A stretch of DNA of 59,932 nucleotides from a virus. The notes beneath the pieces were generated by a model. It was not told the origin of the DNA and did no database searches. It saw only the letters and a program-made list of their open reading frames with translations. The stretch is from IMG/VR virus record IMGVR_UViG_3300032322_001991, positions 1 through 59,932 of that record. One strand, 5' to 3'. The position numbers and the translations under genes are program-made. Positions 24,871-33,600 of this stretch are shown here, piece by piece. How positions within the stretch are numbered: position 1 is the stretch's first letter; each line of letters starts with the position of its first letter.

Positions 24871-25194
24871 ATGTTCGAGCGCGTCGCTGATCCCTGGCAG
24901 GAGACGTTCTACGAGAAGGACGGCCAACGCGTGGCCAGGCTCATGCACGTCGGCACGGAGGTCCACTTCGAGATCTTGCCCGAGTACCGTCACAAGGTCA
25001 TTTTCAGGGACGTCACACGGGAATTCCTCAAGCCGGTCTTCGACAAGCAGGGGTTCCTCACGACCAAGGCCCCGGTCGATGACGTGGTCAACCAGAGGTT
25101 TGTGCGCAGGCTCGGCTTCGTCGAGACCTGGTCGGACGGGATCTATCGCTACTACATGATGACGGCCCTGCCGTTCGAGAAGAAGGAACACTGA
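24871..25194 (+). CDS. GNAT-like small protein of the ejection module
   Basis: Encodes 107 residues with an alpha/beta pattern: RLMHVGTEVHFEILPEYRHKVIFRDVTREFLKPVFDKQGFLTTKAP, then VNQRFVRRLGFVETWSDGIYRYYMM. The order strand, helix, RLGF, strand recalls the acetyl-CoA binding end of GNAT folds that occur in some phage virion modules (DUF2824-like by my recollection). The acetyl-CoA loop is not clear, so it may be a non-enzymatic relative. Confidence 0.5.
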   Translation: MFERVADPWQETFYEKDGQRVARLMHVGTEVHFEILPEYRHKVIFRDVTREFLKPVFDKQGFLTTKAPVDDVVNQRFVRRLGFVETWSDGIYRYYMMTALPFEKKEH

Positions 25195-25195
25195 C

Positions 25196-26161
25196 ATGCC
25201 AGCAGCAATACCACTCGTAGGGGCGGCGTTCAGCATCGGCGGCGGACTGGCTGCAGCGGGCACCGCCGCGGGACTGGGCGGCACCATCGCCGGGGGTCTT
25301 GCCGCGGTCAGCGCTGGCGGACTGACCGCGCTGGGGCTAACTGGCGGCCTGATGGTCGCAGGCGGGGCCCTGACCGCGATCGGCACCCTGACAGGCAACA
25401 AGAAGCTGGCCACGATCGGGTCTGTTCTTGGCCTCGCGGGCGGCATCGGCAGCGCTCTCGGCAAGGGCGCGGAGACCGCCGCTGCCGACGTTGCTGGAAG
25501 CGCCGCTGGGGAGGCCGGGGCCAGCACGACGGCCAACGTGGGCGGGGAGATCGCTCAGGGAGCTGTTGCGGATGCGGCAACGAGTGTTGCCGAGTCAGCA
25601 TCGAAAACGGCCAGCGCCACTGGCGAAGCTCTGCGTGGTGGCGGGCTGATCGAGTCTGCCACCCAGGGCCCTCTGGACGCTCTTGGCCAGGAGGCCGCCG
25701 CGGCGTCGTTCGCTCCGCCGGCTGCTCCGGCCGCGGAGGCGCTGACCGGCACCCCGATGGCCGCGCCTGGCGCTCCCGCGCCCGCGGTCGTGGCCCCGAG
25801 CGAGGCCGCGAGGAACTACGGCACGTACGCCACCGAGAGCCGCAACTTCGTCCCGAACATGGCCGGCGGCCCCGACACCGGAACCGGCTGGTGGGACAAG
25901 ATGAAGGACTTCGGGAAGGACTTCGCCAAGTTCACCAAGGAGAACCCGACCCTGACCCAAGTGGGTGGCGGGCTGATCTACGGCGTGGCGCAGGGTATCG
26001 GCCAGGATAACGCCGTCAAGAAGCAGGCCGCCGAGCGGAAGAAATACGACGAGTGGGTATCCCAGAGGTACAGTGACAGTGTCCGCAATCTCACGATTGG
26101 TGCTGTAGGGGGCAGGAAGCCTGTCCCATCTGGAGGCATAATCGGGGGAGCGAGGGGTTGA
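25196..26161 (+). CDS. Gly/Ala-rich putative DNA-ejection protein
   Basis: Encodes 321 residues. The first 110 are almost only Gly, Ala, Leu, Ile, Val and Thr, forming hydrophobic helices. This is followed by Ala/Glu-rich spacers and a soluble basic C-terminus with FGKDFAKFTKENPTLTQVGGGLIYG. This layout is typical of podovirus ejection proteins that leave the capsid and enter the host envelope. No domain is named with confidence. Confidence 0.6.
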   Translation: MPAAIPLVGAAFSIGGGLAAAGTAAGLGGTIAGGLAAVSAGGLTALGLTGGLMVAGGALTAIGTLTGNKKLATIGSVLGLAGGIGSALGKGAETAAADVAGSAAGEAGASTTANVGGEIAQGAVADAATSVAESASKTASATGEALRGGGLIESATQGPLDALGQEAAAASFAPPAAPAAEALTGTPMAAPGAPAPAVVAPSEAARNYGTYATESRNFVPNMAGGPDTGTGWWDKMKDFGKDFAKFTKENPTLTQVGGGLIYGVAQGIGQDNAVKKQAAERKKYDEWVSQRYSDSVRNLTIGAVGGRKPVPSGGIIGGARG

Positions 26162-26162
26162 C

Positions 26163-26729
26163 ATGGCTGGAATGATCGACGAAGCGCGCGGGCAGGAGAA
26201 ACCTGAGGGCGAAACTACGCCTAAGGCGGATAGCCTGACTGTCACCCCCAAGAGCGTCCGCTCGAAAATGAGCATGCCCAAGGACATGGGCGCTGCCTAT
26301 GACGCGGTCATCTCCGCGGCCAAGCGGATCATGTACAGCGAGGAGATGAAGCCCCAGATGGTGGAGCTCTTGCGCGGCCCGGGCGAGCTCGGGGACAAGA
26401 TCGGCCAGGGCGTTGTCGCTCTGATGGCGATCCTGTACACGCAGACCAACGGCACGATGCCGCCGCAGTTGATCATCCCCGCCGCCACCGAGCTGGTCGC
26501 CGAGGCTGGCGACTTCCTCAAGAAGGTCGGCGTCAAGGTCACCGACAACGACATCGCAGAGGGCATGGCCGCGGTGGTCGAGCAGATCCTCGGCACGGCC
26601 GGTATCCAGCCCGAGCAGATCCCTGAGCTGCTTTCCCAGCAGGGTCAGCCGCAGCCCCAGCAGGCCGCTCCGGGCGGCGCACCCGAGCTGTCGCCTGACG
26701 GCCGTCCGATGGGAGGCTTCGAGCCATGA
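26163..26729 (+). CDS. hypothetical virion-module protein
   Basis: Encodes 188 residues. A polar N-terminus, then a helical core (about 40-150) with AYDAVISAAKRIMYS and GDKIGQGVVALMAILYTQTNGTM, and a Gln/Pro-rich tail. It is conserved in style with small proteins flanked by ejection proteins. No motif is recognised. Its end overlaps the next gene by four bases. Confidence 0.55.
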   Translation: MAGMIDEARGQEKPEGETTPKADSLTVTPKSVRSKMSMPKDMGAAYDAVISAAKRIMYSEEMKPQMVELLRGPGELGDKIGQGVVALMAILYTQTNGTMPPQLIIPAATELVAEAGDFLKKVGVKVTDNDIAEGMAAVVEQILGTAGIQPEQIPELLSQQGQPQPQQAAPGGAPELSPDGRPMGGFEP

Positions 26730-27640
26730 GCCTGAAGGGAATCATCGCAGGGGCGCTCGGCGGCGTTGGGTCGGCGGTGGCCAAGATCGGCGCCGAGGAG
26801 ATGGCCCAGCAGAACCGGATGGCGATCTACGACAAGCAGGCCGAGCTGGAGGAGCGCAAGCTCCGCCTGGCCGACGAGCTGTCTCGCTCCCGCGCCGAGT
26901 GGGAGGTCAGCACCGACGGTCTGGGCGGGAAGAAGATCGAGTTCGAGACACAGCGGACAGCAAAGGTGGGCGCTGCTCAAACCGGGGTCGAGGTCGAACG
27001 TGAGAGGACTTTGGCCCCCGAGCGGCAGAAGAGCGCCGTCAACCAGGCGGTGGCGGTCAAGACCGCAGAGGGCAATCTGGAGCGCGAGCAGACGATTGCA
27101 CGTGGTACGGACAATCAGTACCTGGCCGCCTTCCGTGCGATGAACGACGCGAAGGAAAGCTCCGCATCGCGTGCCTCGGCGGCCGCGGCCTTCTACGAGC
27201 TCACCCGAAAGAGGACGGCGGACAAGCTGCGCGACCAAGCGGCGGATGCCCTCAAGGCCGGCGACAAGGAGAGCGCTGACAACCTGATCCGTCAGGCGGA
27301 CGTCGTGGTCGGCAAGGTCTCGGCGAAGAGCTACAGCGACGTCGTCGGGGCGATGAAGGTCCTCGAAGGCCAGGCCGCGGCACTGCTGGACCCGATGAAG
27401 GGTGGCGACCCGGACAAGCCCGAGAACGTGGCCGAGGCCAACGCGATCCGTCAGCAGATCCGCACGCTGGGGGAGAACATCGGCTCGGCCAAGGGTTTGG
27501 GCGCTGGCGGCGGGGCGCCCCCTCCGGCCCCGGCAGTGGTGCCATCGGCAGCAGTCGAAGCCCTTCGCAAGAACCCCTCCCGCGCTGCTGAGTTTGACGC
27601 CAAGTACGGCGCGGGCGCGTCCAAGCAATACCTGAAGTAG
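26726..27640 (+). CDS. coiled-coil putative ejection protein
   Basis: Encodes 304 residues. A short Gly/Ala hydrophobic start (residues 4-22), then continuous charged coiled coil to about 210, then a Pro/Ala linker and a C-terminal segment EALRKNPSRAAEFDAKYG, often seen at the ends of such phage internal proteins. It directly precedes the giant polyvalent gene. The ejection role is inferred from context. Confidence 0.6.
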   Translation: MSLKGIIAGALGGVGSAVAKIGAEEMAQQNRMAIYDKQAELEERKLRLADELSRSRAEWEVSTDGLGGKKIEFETQRTAKVGAAQTGVEVERERTLAPERQKSAVNQAVAVKTAEGNLEREQTIARGTDNQYLAAFRAMNDAKESSASRASAAAAFYELTRKRTADKLRDQAADALKAGDKESADNLIRQADVVVGKVSAKSYSDVVGAMKVLEGQAAALLDPMKGGDPDKPENVAEANAIRQQIRTLGENIGSAKGLGAGGGAPPPAPAVVPSAAVEALRKNPSRAAEFDAKYGAGASKQYLK

Positions 27641-27644
27641 CTTG

Positions 27645-30600
27645 ATGGCCAACTTCTTCGATCAGTTCGACAAGCCCGCGAAGGGTAACTTCTTCGATCA
27701 GTTTGACGGCCCTGAAAAGAAAGAAGGCGCCTTCGAACGGGCTGCGCGTATTGCCCGCGACGAGGACGGCGGCGTTCTGCCCGCGGTGGGATCGCTCATC
27801 GCGTCGGCCCTGCCCGAGGGTGGCGACAAGAGAACCGCTGGCGGCTTCTTCAAAGACACCGCTGTCGACCTCACCCGTGGCGTGGTCGGTCTGGGTCAGA
27901 GCGCGGTCGGCTTGGGCAACCTTGCCCGGGGGGTGATCGGGACGGTCGCATTCGGCGGGCTTGTCAGCCCGGGCGCTCTCGGCAAAGACCTGGAGGACCT
28001 TGGGTACAGCGGCGAGCAGACCCAGAAATTCCTTAGCGGTCTGTACACGCAGGACCGCCAGGAGGCGGACCGGAACGTCGAAGAGGCGAAGGGCTTCTTC
28101 AACACGCTCGGCGCCCTGGCCGTCAACCCCAGCTCGCTGGTGGGCCAGGTCGTTCAGTCTGTCCCCCAGACGGTCGCTGCTGGTGCTGCTGGCGGGGCCA
28201 TCGTCCGCGCGCTGCTGCCTGGGGCGACCCAGGCCGCGGCTGCTGCCGGCCTCGTTGGCGACGACGCTGCCAACTTCATCTCCAACTACGTGTCCAAGCG
28301 GGCTCTCGCCGCTGCTGCGGGGAGCGAAGGCGCGCTGACCGCCGGCTCGATCGCAGAGTCCGGCCGAGAAGCCGGTCAGGAGTTCTCGACGTATGCGCCA
28401 GCGGCCGTAGTTGGCGGCGTTGGGACGGGCCTCATCGGCGCCGCGAGTGGCGCCATCGGACGTCGTCTCGGGATCGGAGACATCGAGGCCGACATCGCCA
28501 TGCGGGGCGCGGGCGTTGTCCCGACCGCGGGCGCAGGCAGCAGGCTCAAGCAGATCGGCAAGGACGCCCTCAAAGAGGGTGTCCTGGAGGAGGCCCCGCA
28601 ATCGTTCCAGGAGCAATTGGCCACGCAGTACGCACAGGGCAGGCCTTTCGACCTGGAAGAGGCCGCCAGCGCGGCCGCTCAGGGTCTCGCTTCTGGCGCC
28701 GTCATGGGCGGCGCTGGCGCCCTGGTTCGCCCACGTGCGCCAGCTCAAGTCCCGGCGGCCCCCGCGGACCAGGACGCGGCCCTCACCGGCCAGGCCGGCC
28801 GCCTGACCGCGGCCACGGACGCGTACCTGCGCGGCGGCCTGCAGTCGTCAGACCCGACCGACGTGCTGTCGTCCGTCGTCTCCGCTCCGACGCCGAACGG
28901 GGACATCGGCGCTGCGATCACCGCAGCCGACCAGGCCGCCGGCCCGTCGATCGAGGAGATGATGCGCCAGAAGCGGCAGGCAGCCGCCGACCGCGTGGCC
29001 CAGGAGCTGGGCTACCCGACGATCGACGTGAACGCCCCCGCTGACGGCGGCTTGATCGCCGACATCCAGGCCCGCAGCCAGGCCGCGGTGAGCGCAGCCC
29101 AGGCCGAGCTCGGTCTTCCCCCGGCCACCGCCCCCGTGGTCCAGCAGGACTTCGCAGCACGTCGCGAGTCGGCGGCTCGTGCTGCTCAGGGCGAGCTCGG
29201 GATCGAACTGCCGACCGCCCCGCCGGTTGTTGGCGATCAGCTCACGCCGACCCAGAAGCAGGAGCTCGTGCGTCAGCAGATGCAGGCCCCTGCTCGGGCC
29301 CCGGACCTCGTCACGCAGGTCCAGCAGCAGGTCCAGACGGAGCCCGCGACCACGAGCCAGGACGTGGCCCGGGTCCGCACGGAGGTCGAGGAGCAGGCCC
29401 TCCAGCGGTGGCAGGCTGAGTACGACCAGCAGACCGCGGCTCAGGCCGAGAAGCAGGGCGTCGAGGCGGCAAAGGCTGCCACCGAGACCCAGGCTCGCAT
29501 GCGCGAGTCCCAAGACGAAACGGCTCTTGCGGAGCTTGACCGGATCGCTCAAGGGGAGCGCCAGCGTGCCGTCGACTCTCTCGTGCGCGCGTACGGCGAG
29601 AGGACGCAGTTCAGCTCCGCTGCAACCGTCCTGCAGACCAACCAGCAACTGACCCGGCTGGGCCAGCAACCGCTGACCAAGTCCGAGCGCGACCGAGTCG
29701 TGACGCTTCTGGACAGCGCACGCACGTTCACCGCTCCCGCCCAGGAGCAGGTCCAGGTCATCCCCGACCGTGGCGCGGACAACGCCGTCCTGGAGCAGCA
29801 GATCCCGGAGAAGAAGGACAACCTTCCTCGCCCGGCGAACATCGGCGGCCAGCCGGCGGCCAGCTATTCGGTGTCTCAGCTCACCGATCTGATCGCCAAC
29901 ACCAGCATCCCTGCGATCACGAGGCGAGGCGCTCAGGTCGAGCTGCTTGCCCGTCAACAGGAGCAGGAGGCTCAGGCCCCGGCAGCGCCTGCCCTCCCCG
30001 CTGCCGTTACGCCTGCCGGACCCACGATCGTTCCGAGCGCCAAGCGCACCCCCGAGCAGGGCCTCCAGGTGGCCGCTGCCAAGAGGAGCGAGAAGACTGG
30101 CCAGCAGGTCACGTTCACCGTCGCTGACGTGGCCACGCTGCCGACGATGGCCAAGGCCGGGGGCGGGCTGTCGAAGCAGGCCCACACGATTATCAACAAC
30201 GTCTCCCGGGTGTTCGGGAAGAAGCTGGTCGTGTTCGACTCGGACGACGCCGGGGCGGCAGATGGCTTCGTGATTGACGACGATCCGGACACGATCTACC
30301 TGAATCGCAAGAGCGAGGTGCCGCACCTGGTCGTGTTCGGCCACGAGCTGCTGCACTCCCTTCGCCGCGACAACAAGGACGCCTACGAGTCGATCGTCAA
30401 GTCGATCAAGATGGCCGAGGGTGTGGACATCTCCGAGACCCCGGGCATCCGGGGCGACATCGAGGAGTTCACCGCCGACCTTCTGGGCAACAGGTTCCGC
30501 GAGACGGAATTCTGGGTCGGGACGTTCCGCGACATCATCGCCAGCAAGGGCCAGGCAGAGGGCAAGAAGGTCGTCACTCGTCTGGCGGCCACGGCCACCC

Positions 30601-33600
30601 GTGCGATCAACGGCCTGATGAAGGCCCTCGGCCGCGCGCCTGGGTTCAACACCGACGAGATGGTCGCCAACCTGGGCGACGTGAAGACGGCCCTCCGCGG
30701 CGCGCTGTCCAACTACGCCAACCAACGGTACGACGCCGCGGTGGCGCTGGAGCGCGAGCGGCTGCAAGGCCCTGCGCGAGGCGAGACCGTGCCCGTGGCC
30801 GAGTCTGGCGGCGAGGTCGTCACCAGCGCCCGCCGCGGCGAGAAGCCTGGTCAGCTCGACGGGCTTGTCGGGTACCATTTCAGCAACCAGGCCCGGCAGA
30901 CGCTCAGCACGGGCTTCTACGGCACGGGCCTGCGCGGCAGTGACAGGGACGAGATCCAGTCATACCCCGACAAGCGCGTGGGCAAGCGGCTGTCGTTCTA
31001 CTTCGACAAGGGCACGGGCGTGCGGCCCGAGTCCGGTGTCGGAGGGGTTGCCCACCGCGTTGCGCTCGACAACATCTACGACTCGGACTCCGATCCGCTC
31101 AAGCTGAAGAGGGGCGCCAACAAGAGGGCGTTCGAGGCGGCCGTCCTGGACGCAGGCTTCGACGGGTACATGACCCGCCTGGAGGGCACCCAGCCCGGCC
31201 AGGTGGTCGTCCTCGGAGACCGCACGTACCAGCCCGAGGTGCTCGGCCCCCGCTCGCGTATCGACGACAGCGAGCCTGCCGTCGCGCAAGCAGCGCAAGA
31301 GCCGCAGTGGAAGAACGTCGCCACCGGCCCGACCCGCGAGGGCCTGCAGGACCGGATGGCCCGGATGGAGTCGTCCGGCAGCTGGTCCGGGTACGACATG
31401 CAGATCGTCGAGGCCGGGCGTGGGTTCTACGCGCTGCAGACGCGGCCCAAGTCGCAGGTCGCGGCCAGCGAGAAGCGTGGCCAGCTGACCCGCGGCGGCG
31501 TCAAGGAAGAGGTCGGCGGGTTCACGATCCGCACCCAGAAGGACGGCACGTTGGGCGTCCTCGGTGACGTGCAGGAGATCCGCGCGCTGATGCCCGCGGG
31601 CGTCGTCGGCCGTCCGCTGCCGGGCGGGATCCTCTTCCCCGCGTCGCAGGCCCAGCGCGTGCGCGCTGCCCTGGAGGGCCGCAAGGTCGCGTACAGCCGC
31701 GCCGGTCAGGTCGTCGAGCGGCTGCCGATGAAGGACGGCAAGTACGTCGGTGCGCCGGAGAAGTACAACACCCCGGCCAAGATCGCAACCCTGCGCCGCA
31801 ACCTGCGCAACCTCGCCGACGAGGGCGCGCCCGGGCGCTACTGGTACGAGAACAGCAGCCGCGAGGTGCTGGCGATGGTCGGCGGCAACGTGCAGGAGGC
31901 GCGCAAGTTCGTCGCCCTGCTGGCCATCTACTCGCCCCAGGCGAAGGTCATCTCCAACAGCACGTTCGCGTTGCGCGCGTGGGCTCAGTACAAGGCGGGC
32001 CAGCCGATCAGCGTCAAGACGGGCGTGATGGACCGCAAGGCGCAGTCCGCCCTCGACGACGTGGACGCGTTCTGGTCGGGGGAGAAGACGGGCAACTTCT
32101 TCAACAACCTCCTGCGCGAGATCGACCCCAGCCTGCCGCAGGGGGCGACGATCGACATGTGGATGATGCGTGCCGCCGAGTACGCCAGCGACGCGCCCAC
32201 GGCCACGCAGTACGCGTTCATGGAGAACGAGACCAACCGCCTGGCGCAGGAGCTCGGCTGGGAGCCGCAGCAGGTCCAGGCCGCGATCTGGGTGGCGATG
32301 AAGGCCCGCATGGAGAACGCGGGCGTGAAGACGCGCACCGAGGCCACCAGCGAAAAGAAGGGCTGGATCCGCTTCGAGCGCAACGCCAATGGGAAGAAGG
32401 TGCGCGTGATCGTCAACGCGCAGGCGCACCGCGACAACTGGCTCAAGCACGCGTTCCAGCACGACCCGACGAAGAGCGACACGCAGGGCGCGAAGTTCGA
32501 CTTCAGCGACGGTCTGCGCCGGCACATCGGCCAGCTCTCGTGGGAGGCCCGCCCGGGCCGCACGACGGGCGTCCTGCCTGGCGTGAACGACGCACCGTAC
32601 GAGCAGCAGGTCGAGTTCCAGCAGGCCGTGCAGAAGGCGCTCCTGGACGACGACGGCGTGGACCTGCTGGCCTACAAGCTCGGCCTCCTGGTCGACGGTC
32701 CGGACATCCTCGCCCCGGGCGTGTGGCAGGGCGAGATCGCTGCCGGCATGCAGAAGCAGGTCGGCATGGCGCCGGCAAAGGGCGAAGAAGGACAGACCCG
32801 CATCGACCCGGCACAGAAGAAGACGCTGGAGGTCTACGCGTCCGTCCTCGGCCTGCTCCTGCGCCAGGAGGGCGTCGGCTACCACCGGCCGTTCTACAAG
32901 AACAACAAGTCCGAAGAGAACGCGGTCAACCTCGACATCGGCCGCACGTTCACGCCGGCCGAGGCGCAGGCACTGTGGTCGGCAATGGACCAGCGCATGC
33001 GCGCCGCCGGAGTCCCGAACTGGGAGAACGACGCCGGTCTGGTCTCTTCCCCGGACGGGATGCGCGTTATAAACTATGGCGCCCTGGCGGACAATTCCAA
33101 GTTCCGGGCAATGGTGGCGTCTGCCGCCGAGACGCTGCCTGTTGGCGAGGTCAGCCTGCAAAGTTTCTCGACCGACGGCAACCTGGTCACCAACAACTGG
33201 AAGGACAACCCGAATGGCGAAGGTTATCGATCGAGGATCAGCGAAGCCTACGGATCCTATCTACTCGACTGGACCCGAGATGTTCTCGCCCCGCGCGTTC
33301 AATCCGTCTTCGACGAGTTCAGCTCCAAGTACGGATGGGGCAACGCCGGAAATGTCCAAGACCTCTTCCAGCGGCCAGCCGCCCCCGCCCCCTTCACCCG
33401 CGCCCGAAGCCTGACCCAGCGCCAGGCGGGGGACACCGGCCCGGCTGACGTCGTGGCCAGTGAGCCCCCGGCCGAACCGCGGGTCGTGCTGAGCGAGAAG
33501 CGCAACATCCCCGACCTGAACGCGGCCCAGGAGCAGGCGCTGCGCAACGTGGGTGGTGTGGTCGTCGAGCAGACCGTCGGCGAGCGCGCGGCTGAGTTCA